Counted from the first letter of the stretch, positions 7,836 through 15,750 are shown. The stretch: DNA of 37,507 bases from CAZNTZ01 sp964576135 (GCA_964576135.1 CAZNTZ010000005.1:1-37507), one strand, 5' to 3'. Numbers and translations: made by a program. Notes: a model not told the origin generated them from the letters alone.

Positions 7836-7871
7836 ACAATATACTAACATATAAATAAAAAAGGAATTGAT

Positions 7872-8192
7872 ATGAAATATATTACAAATGACAATTACGA
7901 AGAACTTACATCTGCCAACAAATTTGTGGTTATTGATTTTTACGCGGATTGGTGTGGGCCTTGCCAAATGTATGGTCCAATTTTTGAAAATATGGCTTCG
8001 ACAAACCAAGGTGCGCTAATGGTTAAATGTGATGTCGAAGAATCAAAACGCGTTGCTGCACGTTTTGGAATTCGTTCGATTCCAACAACTGTGGTAATCA
8101 AAGACAAAGAATTAATCGCGCGTCAATCAGGAATATTGTGGGAAGATCAACTGAAACAATTTGTAAACGATGCAATAAAACAAAGCGCATAA
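7872..8192 (+). CDS. trxA: Thioredoxin
   Basis: This 106-aa protein has the thioredoxin fold with the active site WCGPC (residues 27-31, context VIDFYADWCGPCQMYGPIF) and the cis-proline loop RSIPTTVV. It reduces protein disulfides in the cytoplasm; there is no signal peptide. AAAAAGGAATTGAT precedes the ATG. It is first in an operon with an ArsR-family regulator (one base later) and a DUF2892 membrane protein, behind a promoter overlapped by a palindrome. This suggests a regulated, stress-related thioredoxin rather than the general housekeeping copy, although no second copy is in view. Confidence 0.93.
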   Translation: MKYITNDNYEELTSANKFVVIDFYADWCGPCQMYGPIFENMASTNQGALMVKCDVEESKRVAARFGIRSIPTTVVIKDKELIARQSGILWEDQLKQFVNDAIKQSA

Positions 8193-8193
8193 T

Positions 8194-8454
8194 ATGATAG
8201 AATTTTATACAAATCTTTTTAAAACTTTGTCACATCCTTTGCGTTTTCAGATAGTCGTTGGATTACTCAGAAAACAAGAATGCAATGTTCAAACAATGTG
8301 CGATAAATTAAATGCCGATCAACCGATCGTTTCTCAGCACCTGGCGGTGCTGAGACGCGCAAACATTGTTGAAACAAATCGTAATGGCAATCAAATTTGT
8401 TATTATGTAAAGGATCCAAAAATCAAAAGACTTATCAAATTATTAGAGGAGTAA
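8194..8454 (+). CDS. ArsR/SmtB-family winged-helix regulator
   Basis: This 86-aa protein is a compact winged helix: TLSHPLRFQIVVGLL (11-25), recognition region QPIVSQHLAVLRRANIV (44-60), and wing NRNGNQICYYVKD. ArsR proteins are dimeric repressors released by metals or oxidised/persulfidated thiols. It has Cys at 30, 36 and 71. C36 aligns by eye with the third Cys of the ArsR metal motif, but the CVC pair is absent, so thiol-based redox or sulfide sensing is as likely as metal binding. It lies between thioredoxin and a DUF2892 protein and probably acts on the palindrome at 7814-7835. Its end contains the GAGG ribosome site of the next gene. Confidence 0.85.
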   Translation: MIEFYTNLFKTLSHPLRFQIVVGLLRKQECNVQTMCDKLNADQPIVSQHLAVLRRANIVETNRNGNQICYYVKDPKIKRLIKLLEE

Positions 8455-8456
8455 AA

Positions 8457-8777
8457 ATGAAAAGCGATCTTTTTTTATATTACATTATTGCAGCTTCGTT
8501 TTTTTTAATAATAACTTTGCTGATTCAAAAAAAAGTTATGCGAAATTATATTGAAACAAAAACTGTCAAGAATAACACCAGAATTGCTATCGGTATGATT
8601 TTGGTATTCAGCATATTATTAGGAATTCGCATTTCACAATATTTTTTCTTGATACCTTTGTTAATGGGAACCGGTTTAATTTATTATGGATTTACTGGTT
8701 TTTGTATGCTTTCAATTATTATTTCAAAAGTTCCATGGAGTAAAATCCAAGTATCTTGCACAGAATGTGAAATTTAA
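8457..8777 (+). CDS. DUF2892 (YgaP-like) inner-membrane protein
   Basis: This 106-aa protein has three or four hydrophobic stretches: residues about 5-23 (LFLYYIIAASFFLIITLLI), 43-60 (RIAIGMILVFSILLGIRI) and 62-90. The ending of the last, YYGFTGFCMLSII, matches the LTGFCPLY motif of DUF2892 membrane domains. In YgaP such a domain anchors a rhodanese, and similar genes travel with ArsR regulators and sulfur/redox proteins. I chose the ATG at 8457 because of the GAGGAG upstream; the longer frame from 8397 lies inside arsR. The extra N-terminal helix and C-terminal SCTEC (two Cys) are unusual. Exact role unknown. Confidence 0.7.
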   Translation: MKSDLFLYYIIAASFFLIITLLIQKKVMRNYIETKTVKNNTRIAIGMILVFSILLGIRISQYFFLIPLLMGTGLIYYGFTGFCMLSIIISKVPWSKIQVSCTECEI

Positions 8778-8796
8778 TACAAAACACTAAAAATAC

Positions 8797-8813
8797 GGCG
8801 CAAAAAATGCGCC
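8797..8813 (+). terminator. Intrinsic terminator of the trxA operon
   Basis: GGCGCA (8797-8802) pairs with TGCGCC (8808-8813) around an AAAAA loop. ATATTTTTA follows. It sits 20 bases after the DUF2892 stop. Confidence 0.7.
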
Positions 8814-8903
8814 ATATTTTTATATAAAATATTCGGCCAAAAATTTGTCCACAAAAACAGCCCCAAATTCATACTTGCGTATATTGGGTTACAAGAAACA
8901 GGT

Positions 8904-8957
8904 ACTGATAATTTTATTAAGAATAAATGAATGTCGATTTTATTCTAAGTTATCAGT
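8904..8957. repeat. Two nested inverted repeats at the 3' end of the Cys-rich gene
   Basis: ACTGATAA (8904-8911) is inverted at 8950-8957 (TTATCAGT), and inside it AGAATAAA (8920-8927) is inverted at 8939-8946 (TTTATTCT). The outer right arm contains the stop codon of the leftward Cys-rich gene. As RNA this would be a long AT-rich stem-loop, perhaps a 3' stabilising structure or weak terminator. Confidence 0.5.
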
Positions 8958-10202
8958 AATACATATAGTATGTAGTGCCACCTACATTTACTTTAAAATC
9001 TGATACCCCTGCGGTTCTCAGATTTCCATAGTACCTGGTTCCATTATTCATCAAAATATTCAATGATGGTGTCGTTTGTCTTGACCCATGTAATCTTACA
9101 CTTGCCCCAGTTCCAGCGTTTAAATACACAGCACAAGCATCACTAGTAGAGCTTCCAGCTGGTGCCCCTGGGCATTCAAGCATTGAACCTGTAAGGCCAT
9201 AATAAATCAAAGTTGATGGACAATAAAAATTTGCAGGACAATTTGTTGCGGTCGTTGAATTTGCTGTTGCAACGTATGTTCCACCATTTGTTTGCCATGC
9301 ACATTGACTGATTGATGTCAGACCTGTGCCACCATCATCATAATTTGTCGGACAAGATGTACAAGCTGAACCATTTAAATATTGAATTGTTGGTTGATCA
9401 CTGCCGTATGTTCCAGCCGCACAAGGTGTGCATGTTGCACCATAATACGGAACACTTTGCCCCGCAGGACATGTTGTATAACATTCTGTCGGCGCAGTTG
9501 CACCCGGGTTTGAATTAGGAAAATTAGCATTCGCAGATGCACACGAAAGCGGTGTCGGACTCCACGATGGACAATAGTAATTTGCAGGACAAATTGTCGG
9601 TGAATTTGTTGATCCATATGTAACTGATGCAGACGGACATATATAACCGGCCGGACAATTTGTTGCAGTTGTATCACCAGCATGTGCAATATAAGTTCCA
9701 GCTGTTGTAATCCATGTGCATTGATTTATTGATGTTGTCCCAGTTGCACCATCATCATAATTTGTTGGACATGTTGTGCAAGTAGAACTGCCGCCAAGGT
9801 TGACATTAAACGATGCAGTTGCACTGTAAGTACCAGCCAAACAAGCAGTACAGGCCGCCCCATAATACGGAACATACTGACCAGCACCGCATGTTANNNN
9901 NNNNNNGTTATATAACAGTTTGTTTGCACAGTTGATCGAAGAGGAGAATTTGGATAATCACTGTCCGCCGAAGTACATGCGGTGGGGGCACTGGACCATG
10001 CCGGACAATAACTTCCTGTTGGACAATTGTTTAGGCCCGACACTGGGTCACCAGTTTTTGCCCTGACACCGGGACAATAGTAGCCAGCAGTACAGCCAGT
10101 ACAAGCTGTACCATTAAAATATTCTCCAGCTTTGCAGTTAAATGTTGCAGCAAAGCTGGGCGTGACTAACAACGCCCAAAAGATGACTATTATTTTTTTC
10201 AG
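8953..10202 (-). CDS. Secreted Cys-rich repeat protein (GYYCP-type), interrupted by an assembly gap
   Basis: The protein reads from a signal peptide (KKIIVIFWALLVTPSFAA) into repeated Cys-rich units such as CPAGQSVPYYGATCTPCAAG, CTAGYYCPG and CPTNYDD, spaced about 40-60 residues. It ends in a Cys-poor domain (SVRLHGSRQTTPSLNILMNN, then GGTTYYMYY). The best start giving the whole signal peptide is CTG at 10202, with AGGAG 12 bases upstream; the TTG at 10172 would cut the signal peptide in half. Ten N at 9897-9906 break the frame, but both sides are plainly one protein. It is probably a disulfide-rich surface or secreted protein of about 415 residues. Similar repeats occur in surface proteins of eukaryotes and some host-associated bacteria; function unknown. 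Confidence 0.75.
9897..9906. other. Assembly gap (10 N)
   Basis: Ten undefined bases lie inside the Cys-rich gene. The left flank ends CATGTTA and the right flank begins GTTATATAAC. Both flanks share GTTA, so collapsing that overlap gives TGT TAT ATA ACA TGC on the minus strand (C-Y-I-T-C), which keeps the frame and matches CYTTC elsewhere in the protein. The real gap is therefore likely zero. Confidence 0.9.
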
Positions 10203-10377
10203 TTTGTGGCACTACTCCTATTCACGGACAAATGTACTAAATTTCAACAGTTTACCGCAAGCGACTTTTTTTCTTATTATTTATAACAATTTGCTGTTTT
10301 GCCTTTACATGTACTTAATTTTATTTTAAGATCACAGAACGGGTGAGAGTGGATGTAGATATGAACAGAGGCATACT

Positions 10378-11811
10378 ATGTCAGCATTTTCTTATCTAGC
10401 AGAACAAGTTTCTTATAAAAATTCACGTATTATTTTAGGTCTGGATCCTGATTTGGCAGAAAAACACAGCCCGACAAGCTTTAGAAATCATCTGATACAA
10501 TTGGTTAATAATTTAGAACCACATATCGTTGGAATTAAACCAAATCTTGCTTTCTATGAAAAAAATTACAGAACTAGTTTAACTGCAGTTATTGAATATG
10601 TAAAAAGAAATCATCCAAATTTAACAATTGTTCTAGATGTAAAACGTGGCGACATTGCCAATACCCAAGAAAAATGGGCAATGGCAGACATCGCTAATTT
10701 CCATCCAGACATTGTCACAATCAATTCATATATGGGTCAGCAAGATACTATTCAACAATATCTGAAACAAAACGAACATATCGGTGTATTTGCCTTAGCA
10801 GCAACATCAAACAAAGATACCGCCGTGCAAAATATGACATCTGGCGGACTTAAAATTTATCAACATATGGCCCTGGAAGCACGCAAAGCAGACCAAAATC
10901 GTGTTGGCTTTGTAGTTGGCAGTACTAAACCAGATGCGATCAAAGATATTCGCGCAGCAGAACTTGAAAATGGATATGCACCTGAAAACACTGCTTGGGT
11001 TTTGGCACCAGGTTTCGGACGCCAAGGCGGGGATTTATCATTTATAAAATACGCTGGCCCAAATGCAGTTTACCCTATTTCAAGCGGATTGACCGATGAA
11101 AAATATCTGGGTGGAATGACACCAGTCCAGGCAGCAATAAAATGGAAAAATGCAATCAATGAAGCTGCCGCATGTGGATATTCTATGAAATCAATTTCTG
11201 AATATTTCGTCGAAGATTTAATCAATAACGGAATTTTATGGATTGCTGAAAACGAAAATCCAGAAAATTGGCGCACATTGAATAATGGTTCAAAATCTCC
11301 AATTTATTGGGATGTTCGCGCAATTCAATCATATCCAGAATTACTTAAAAAATCTTCTTATCTTTTGCAAAAGAAAATCGCAGAACTTGGTTTAACATTC
11401 GACCACATAGCCGCCGTGCCTTATGGTGCGCTCGGACTTGGCTATTCGGTTGCTTACGATATGGGAAAACCAGTAATGACACCACGCAAAGAAGGTGCCA
11501 AAGATCACGGTGATAAACGTGATATTGTTGGAAACTTTAAAACTGCTGATTCAGCAATTATTATTGAAGATGTGGCAACATCTGGAAAATCCACAGCAGA
11601 AACAACAAGTCAATTACGTGCAAACGGCGTTTCAGTTACCGATGCAATTGTTCTGATTGACAGACAACAAGGTGCTAAAGAAAAATTAGCTGATGATTCA
11701 AATATACATCTGCATAACGTTATGACCCAAACCCAGGCAATTGAAAAATTACCAATGGATCATCCAATGCGCAGCGTTGTTATGAAATATTTATCTGAAA
11801 ACGTTAAATAA
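10378..11811 (+). CDS. pyrFE: Bifunctional OMP decarboxylase / orotate phosphoribosyltransferase (PyrF-PyrE fusion)
   Basis: This 477-aa protein carries out the last two steps of UMP synthesis. Residues 1 to about 270 are orotidine 5'-phosphate decarboxylase: LGLDPDLAEKHSP, IVLDVKRGDIANTQEKW (catalytic D-K-D), and an end AAIKWKNAINEAAA. Residues from about 280 are orotate phosphoribosyltransferase: YWDVRAIQSYP, AAVPYGALGLGYSVAYD, MTPRKEGAKDHGDKRD, and the PRPP loop AIIIEDVATSGKST. The order is the reverse of animal UMP synthase. Most Alphaproteobacteria have separate pyrE and pyrF. It stands alone, ending in a strong terminator three bases after the stop. Length and both active sites suggest a working enzyme. 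Confidence 0.93.
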   Translation: MSAFSYLAEQVSYKNSRIILGLDPDLAEKHSPTSFRNHLIQLVNNLEPHIVGIKPNLAFYEKNYRTSLTAVIEYVKRNHPNLTIVLDVKRGDIANTQEKWAMADIANFHPDIVTINSYMGQQDTIQQYLKQNEHIGVFALAATSNKDTAVQNMTSGGLKIYQHMALEARKADQNRVGFVVGSTKPDAIKDIRAAELENGYAPENTAWVLAPGFGRQGGDLSFIKYAGPNAVYPISSGLTDEKYLGGMTPVQAAIKWKNAINEAAACGYSMKSISEYFVEDLINNGILWIAENENPENWRTLNNGSKSPIYWDVRAIQSYPELLKKSSYLLQKKIAELGLTFDHIAAVPYGALGLGYSVAYDMGKPVMTPRKEGAKDHGDKRDIVGNFKTADSAIIIEDVATSGKSTAETTSQLRANGVSVTDAIVLIDRQQGAKEKLADDSNIHLHNVMTQTQAIEKLPMDHPMRSVVMKYLSENVK

Positions 11812-11814
11812 CAA

Positions 11815-11842
11815 AAATCCCAAAACAAAAGTTTTGGGATTT
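11815..11842 (+). terminator. Intrinsic terminator of pyrFE
   Basis: AAATCCCAAAAC (11815-11826) pairs perfectly with GTTTTGGGATTT (11831-11842) around AAAA. The stem begins four bases after the pyrFE stop. Confidence 0.85.
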
Positions 11843-11869
11843 TAAAAAATAAATTCAAAGATTTATATC

Positions 11870-13042
11870 GTGTCAGATAAAAAAATATATTTATCATCAA
11901 ATATTCCAAATCTGTGGGCCGGTGATTATATTGAACCACGACCGCGCAGAACAAATGATGGAAAAGTTCTCGAATTTACACGTGGCGCACTATCAATTGG
12001 TATGGCAAATTTAATGGCTGTTTCGGAATGTTTTCGTGAAAATCATGGGTATGGATTTCACGATTATGACTTTTATCAATCTTATTTATCTTTGAATCGA
12101 AAAGATAAAATTTTATTTGATAATGATTTTATTATTTTAGATGATCGATTAAAATGGGACAGCATAACAACCGGGTATGTCTACGAAGTTGAAATACCAT
12201 ATGATATAAAAAAATCTGAGAATACATGGACAACTTTTGAACCTATAAAAATCCGTAAATTCGTCGGTTTTACAACACCATATATTTTTAAAAGCGCTGG
12301 TTCAACAGGTATTTATTTAATACCAAAAATTGATATTTCTGAATCAATCGAATACGAAAAAGAAATCAAAAAAACTGTCCGTCAATTCAAAATTCAAAAA
12401 CAATCCAATTTGTTACCATCAAAAAAAGAATTCAGATCCGAAGTTTATGAAATTCGCAGCAAATACGCAAAATATGGATGGTCTGATTCATGGAAAGATG
12501 CCCAGATCAGAAAACCAGTTATGTATTTTGGAACAGACCAAGAATTAACCCCTGGAAAATTTGTCTCTGGATATTCGTGTATACATAATTTCAGTATCAG
12601 AGAAAGATTTTCAGGTGGATTAAAAGCATACGCCGACATGGATTGGGCAAGATATTCAGCGATAGAAAATATTATTATGAATCAACAACACGCTGATTGT
12701 TTTAATGCCGAAGTTTTCTTTCATGATAAACTTTTTCATATTTTTGTGTCGGATACAAAATTCATAAAACAAGTGCAAAATCTAAAAATAAATATTTACA
12801 GTATCGATAATCAAAACTTCTTTTTACCTGACCCACAGAAAAAGAACCCGATGTTCGACCAATACACTTGTGGTCAATCAGCCAAGGTTATTAAAAAAAT
12901 TGAAACATTTACGATTAGTGATTTTATTAAAAAGGGTAATGTATTTTATAATCTCTCAAATAACAATTTTGAAAAACTGCGTTTAAATCGCTCTAAAAAC
13001 ATGAACGACTTTATGCAGAGAGCAAAACTTTTTTCTTTGTAA
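11870..13042 (+). CDS. Hypothetical protein, 390 aa
   Basis: I do not recognise this protein. It starts at GTG 11870 (SDKKIYLSSNIPNLWAGDYI) with no clear Shine-Dalgarno sequence and only 27 bases after the pyrFE terminator, so either its promoter is very short or it depends on readthrough. It is soluble in appearance, with no signal peptide or membrane segment, rich in K, I, N and aromatic residues. Features include a YGFHDYDFYQSYLSLNRKDK stretch (about 63-82), a charged middle (SIEYEKEIKKTVRQFKIQKQ) and ADMDWARYSAIENIIMNQQH further on. Its 3' end overlaps the convergent ogt gene by 32 bases. The long open frame and codon use support a real gene. Confidence 0.75.
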   Translation: MSDKKIYLSSNIPNLWAGDYIEPRPRRTNDGKVLEFTRGALSIGMANLMAVSECFRENHGYGFHDYDFYQSYLSLNRKDKILFDNDFIILDDRLKWDSITTGYVYEVEIPYDIKKSENTWTTFEPIKIRKFVGFTTPYIFKSAGSTGIYLIPKIDISESIEYEKEIKKTVRQFKIQKQSNLLPSKKEFRSEVYEIRSKYAKYGWSDSWKDAQIRKPVMYFGTDQELTPGKFVSGYSCIHNFSIRERFSGGLKAYADMDWARYSAIENIIMNQQHADCFNAEVFFHDKLFHIFVSDTKFIKQVQNLKINIYSIDNQNFFLPDPQKKNPMFDQYTCGQSAKVIKKIETFTISDFIKKGNVFYNLSNNNFEKLRLNRSKNMNDFMQRAKLFSL

Positions 13043-13541
13043 TTGAAATTTTTTCCAATTCCAGTAATTTAATTTTCTTATCAATACCACCGGAATAACC
13101 TGTCAGACAACCATTTGAACCAATCACCCTATGACATGGAATTATAATTGAAATTGGATTATGACCAACTGCACCACCAACCGCACGGGCAGACATTTTT
13201 TTAATATCCATTTGGGCTGAAATTTTATTGGCAATTTCACCGTACGTGGTAACAGTTCCATATGGAATTTCGGATAAAATATTCCAAACAGACTTTTGAA
13301 AATCTGTTCCTTGCAGCAAAATTGGTATTTCTGAAACTTCTGGTCGACCACCGGAAAAATATTTATCAAGCCATTTTATTGCGGCAATAAGAACCGGCAA
13401 TTTTTTATCTTCTTTTACTTCTTGGTTTATACTTGATTCAAAATATTTTTGGTCTTGAATCCATAATCCTATAATATTTTCACCGTCACTGACGATTGTT
13501 ATAATCCCCAGAGGCGATGAATATTTATTTGAATACAGCAT
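13011..13541 (-). CDS. ogt: Methylated-DNA--protein-cysteine methyltransferase
   Basis: This suicide repair protein takes the alkyl group from O6-alkylguanine in DNA onto its own Cys. The active site is IIPCHRVIGSNG, with the DNA-binding helix-turn-helix before it (FQKSVWNILSEIPYGTVTTYGEIA, containing the conserved Y and R-finger region ARAVGGAVGHNP). The N-terminal domain starts MLYSNKYSSPLGIITI, as in Ogt proteins. I prefer the ATG at 13541 (176 aa) to the TTG at 13559. The gene overlaps the end of lgt by 17 bases and is likely co-transcribed with it, and it overlaps the convergent 11870 gene at its 3' end. Confidence 0.93.
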   Translation of the reverse strand: MLYSNKYSSPLGIITIVSDGENIIGLWIQDQKYFESSINQEVKEDKKLPVLIAAIKWLDKYFSGGRPEVSEIPILLQGTDFQKSVWNILSEIPYGTVTTYGEIANKISAQMDIKKMSARAVGGAVGHNPISIIIPCHRVIGSNGCLTGYSGGIDKKIKLLELEKISITKKKVLLSA

Positions 13542-14337
13542 TATTTTTTCTGACCGCAAATTTAAATATTACCAGACCTGCAATAAACATAAGTCCGGAC
13601 AGTAACTGTCCCATGGTCAGACCCCATGATGTTAAAAATCCAATCTGAACATCGGGCGCACGGAAAAATTCAGCAAAAATCCGTAACACAGCATAAGACA
13701 TTGCAAATGCACCAGATATTGCCCCAGCATTATTACGTAATTTTGTAAAGCGCCATAAAATATTCATTATTATAAACAACAATATACCTTCGAGCGCAGC
13801 TTCTAATAAAGGGCTTGGGTATCTTGGCACTTGATCAATCGAACCGGTAAACACAACACCAAAAGGACCATCGGTGGCACGACCCATTACTTCCATATTT
13901 ATAAAATTTGCTATGCGACCAAAAAACAAACCAATAGGTGCAGAAACTGAAACCATATCCAGAATACCAAATGTACTTTTCTTGTTTTTACGTGCGAATA
14001 ATATCACTGCTGTTAAAACACCCAACATACCGCCATGAAAACTCATTCCGCCGTGCCAAACCATAAATATTTCAAATGGGTTTGAAATGAAATACGCCAG
14101 GTTGTAAAACAAAACATACCCCAGTCGACCCCCAATTATAGTTCCTAAAATAACCGCGGCCAGTAAATCATCCCAACCTTTCTTATCTAATGAAACGACA
14201 GGGCTTTGTTTTTCAAGACGTTTTGTAAACCAGTATCCAACTAAAAATGCCGCAACATAAGCCAGCGCATACCAACGTATTTGCAAACCAAACAAATTCA
14301 AAGCAACCGGAGAAATTGGATCAACGACTATCGCCAC
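13525..14337 (-). CDS. lgt: Prolipoprotein diacylglyceryl transferase
   Basis: This inner-membrane enzyme transfers diacylglycerol from phosphatidylglycerol to the lipobox Cys of prelipoproteins, such as LptE encoded in this window. It has the Lgt signature GRIANFINMEVMGRATD, the HGG motif (WHGGMSFHGGMLG), the start LQIRWYALAY and about seven hydrophobic helices. I chose GTG 14337 (270 aa, V-A-I-V-V-D-P): AAGGGG lies six bases upstream, and Lgt proteins normally begin just before the D-P. An ATG at 14373 would add 12 residues and a longer overlap with the upstream gene. The start overlaps the coiled-coil gene by 17 bases, and ogt follows. Confidence 0.95.
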   Translation of the reverse strand: MAIVVDPISPVALNLFGLQIRWYALAYVAAFLVGYWFTKRLEKQSPVVSLDKKGWDDLLAAVILGTIIGGRLGYVLFYNLAYFISNPFEIFMVWHGGMSFHGGMLGVLTAVILFARKNKKSTFGILDMVSVSAPIGLFFGRIANFINMEVMGRATDGPFGVVFTGSIDQVPRYPSPLLEAALEGILLFIIMNILWRFTKLRNNAGAISGAFAMSYAVLRIFAEFFRAPDVQIGFLTSWGLTMGQLLSGLMFIAGLVIFKFAVRKNNAVFK

Positions 14338-14734
14338 CACGCACCCCTTTGGTTTTAACCTTTGTTTTTGCATCAGTCTTTGCTTTGACCGCTTTTGTGC
14401 CAGATTTTATTTTATTTGTCAAAACTGTTTCAGACAAAGGTAAATTCAGCGTTCCGCTTAGATTTATTATATTTTCGCGATATTTACCTAATTGACGCTC
14501 TAACCCTTGTATTGTTATTTCAAAATGTTTTTGCAACTTTTTCTTTTCCGCTTCTAATTCTTTATATTTTGCGTCAATTTGTTTCAAAATTTTAGTATAT
14601 TCTTCTTCGCTTTGTTTTAATTTTTCCTGGCTAAACTGTAATCCTTCCTTGCCACGGCCGGCGTTATAATCAACTTTTTCACCAAGATTCATAACTCTTT
14701 GTTTTTTGAACGCAGCATTCTTTTTGCTTCCCAT
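14321..14734 (-). CDS. Small basic coiled-coil protein
   Basis: I do not recognise this 137-aa protein. It has a basic start (MGSKKNAAFKKQRVMNLGEK), a long charged helix from about 37 to 95 (QEKLKQSEEEYTKILKQIDA onwards) likely to form a coiled coil, and a Lys/Thr-rich tail (TDAKTKVKTKGVRGGDSR). No signal peptide or membrane segment is seen. It overlaps the start of lgt by 17 bases, so the two are translationally linked, with ogt third. It is divergent from the BI-1 gene. A structural or nucleic-acid-associated role is possible but not shown. Confidence 0.7.
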   Translation of the reverse strand: MGSKKNAAFKKQRVMNLGEKVDYNAGRGKEGLQFSQEKLKQSEEEYTKILKQIDAKYKELEAEKKKLQKHFEITIQGLERQLGKYRENIINLSGTLNLPLSETVLTNKIKSGTKAVKAKTDAKTKVKTKGVRGGDSR

Positions 14735-14751
14735 TTTTTACCTCTTTTCAA

Positions 14752-14780
14752 TTTACTTGAATTTGAATTACTGTTATACT
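14752..14780 (+). promoter_or_regulatory. Promoter of the BI-1 gene
   Basis: TTTACT (14752-14757), a 17-base spacer and TATACT (14775-14780), with TGT just before it as an extended -10, lie about 30 bases upstream of the ATG at 14817. Confidence 0.55.
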
Positions 14781-14816
14781 ATATTACTTACTGACAAAAA
14801 CGCAAAGGAGAAAATT

Positions 14817-15539
14817 ATGGCAAATAAAAACAATGTCGCAATCAAATCCAAAACCGGAAATGCCGGAATTGATGGATATCTTAAAAGAATTTTCAGTTTA
14901 ATGTTCGGTGCTGTTGCACTGACCGCTTTGACAACATATGTAACACTGGCATGGGGATTACCATTGGTGTTTAATATGCAAACTGGTGGTTATTCCGCAC
15001 TATTTTATATCGCAATGTTTGGCGGGTTGGGATTGTCCATTTTTGCCCAAATGCGAGCATTTAATATGAAACCACAAACAGGTGCAATTTTGCTTGGCAT
15101 TTATTCAGTTTTAATCGGATTTGTTATGACCCCGCTTATCGCTGTATCTTTCCAAGTAAACCCTGCTTCGATTTTACAAGCCTTTGTAATCGCAGCAATC
15201 ATGTTTGCATGTATGGCATTGTTCGGATATAAAACTGCAAAAGATTTGTCTTTCTTGGGCATATTCTTGTTCATTGGAATGATTGGTTTGGCACTGGTTG
15301 GAATCGTATCTATGATATGGCCACTGGGCAGCACAATGGCAACAATTGTTTGCGCGATTGGTGTTTTGGTTTTTGCATTATTTACAGCATACGATATGCA
15401 ATTCTTGAAAAACGCTTACACACAACTGGGCGACGAAACCCAGAAAAATCAAATGGCTGTGCTTGGCGCGTTGCATTTGTATATTTCATTTATTGCGATG
15501 TTCCAATATATCCTCAGCTTACTTAACAGAAACAACTAA
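14817..15539 (+). CDS. Bax inhibitor-1/YccA family membrane protein
   Basis: This 240-aa inner-membrane protein has seven predicted helices and BI-1 family landmarks: GIDGYLKRIFSLMFGAVALT at the start, ALFGYKTAKDLSFLGIFLFI in the middle, and GVLVFALFTAYDMQFLKNAY followed by ALHLYISFIAMFQYILSLL at the end. The two Asp in the last helices fit the pH-sensing pair of BI-1 calcium-leak channels. Bacterial members such as YccA/YbhL modulate FtsH or ion leak. The start is the ATG at 14817 with AAAGGAG upstream; the longer frame from 14706 is spurious. It is followed 21 bases later by a ferredoxin gene. Confidence 0.92.
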   Translation: MANKNNVAIKSKTGNAGIDGYLKRIFSLMFGAVALTALTTYVTLAWGLPLVFNMQTGGYSALFYIAMFGGLGLSIFAQMRAFNMKPQTGAILLGIYSVLIGFVMTPLIAVSFQVNPASILQAFVIAAIMFACMALFGYKTAKDLSFLGIFLFIGMIGLALVGIVSMIWPLGSTMATIVCAIGVLVFALFTAYDMQFLKNAYTQLGDETQKNQMAVLGALHLYISFIAMFQYILSLLNRNN

Positions 15540-15560
15540 ATTATAAAAAAGGAAAAACAA

Positions 15561-15737
15561 ATGGCTTATAAAATTAATCCTGATATGTGTGTAGCTTGTG
15601 GTTCTTGCAAAAGTGTTTGCCCAGTGGCTGCTATATCCCAGGCTTCAAGTGGAAAATATGAAATAGACCCTGCACTTTGCATATCATGTGGTTCTTGTGC
15701 CGCAGTATGCCCAGTTGGTGCAATTTCTGCAGCTTAA
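15561..15737 (+). CDS. 2[4Fe-4S] ferredoxin, 58 aa
   Basis: This small gene is easily missed. It reads MAYKINPDMCVACGSCKSVC, then PVAAISQASSGKYEIDP, then ALCISCGSCAAVCPVGAISA. Both CxxCxxCxxxCP cluster motifs are intact and the protein is nearly symmetric. Such clostridial-type ferredoxins carry electrons in low-potential, usually anaerobic metabolism (pyruvate:ferredoxin oxidoreductase, hydrogenases, radical enzymes). AAAAAGGAAAAACAA gives a good ribosome site. It lies between the BI-1 gene and glyS (13 bases to the glyS start) and is probably co-transcribed with them. It suggests an anaerobic or microaerophilic life. Confidence 0.95.
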   Translation: MAYKINPDMCVACGSCKSVCPVAAISQASSGKYEIDPALCISCGSCAAVCPVGAISAA

Positions 15738-15750
15738 AAGGGTTAAATAA

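Noticed and set aside
9312..9689. His-rich and Arg-rich open frames inside the Cys-rich gene
   Set aside because: They are shadows of the repeat in other frames; the composition follows from the repeated codons.
8953..10202. Reading the regular Cys-rich DNA repeats as a CRISPR array
   Set aside because: The repeats are imperfect, spaced irregularly and in frame with protein motifs; there are no spacers or cas genes.
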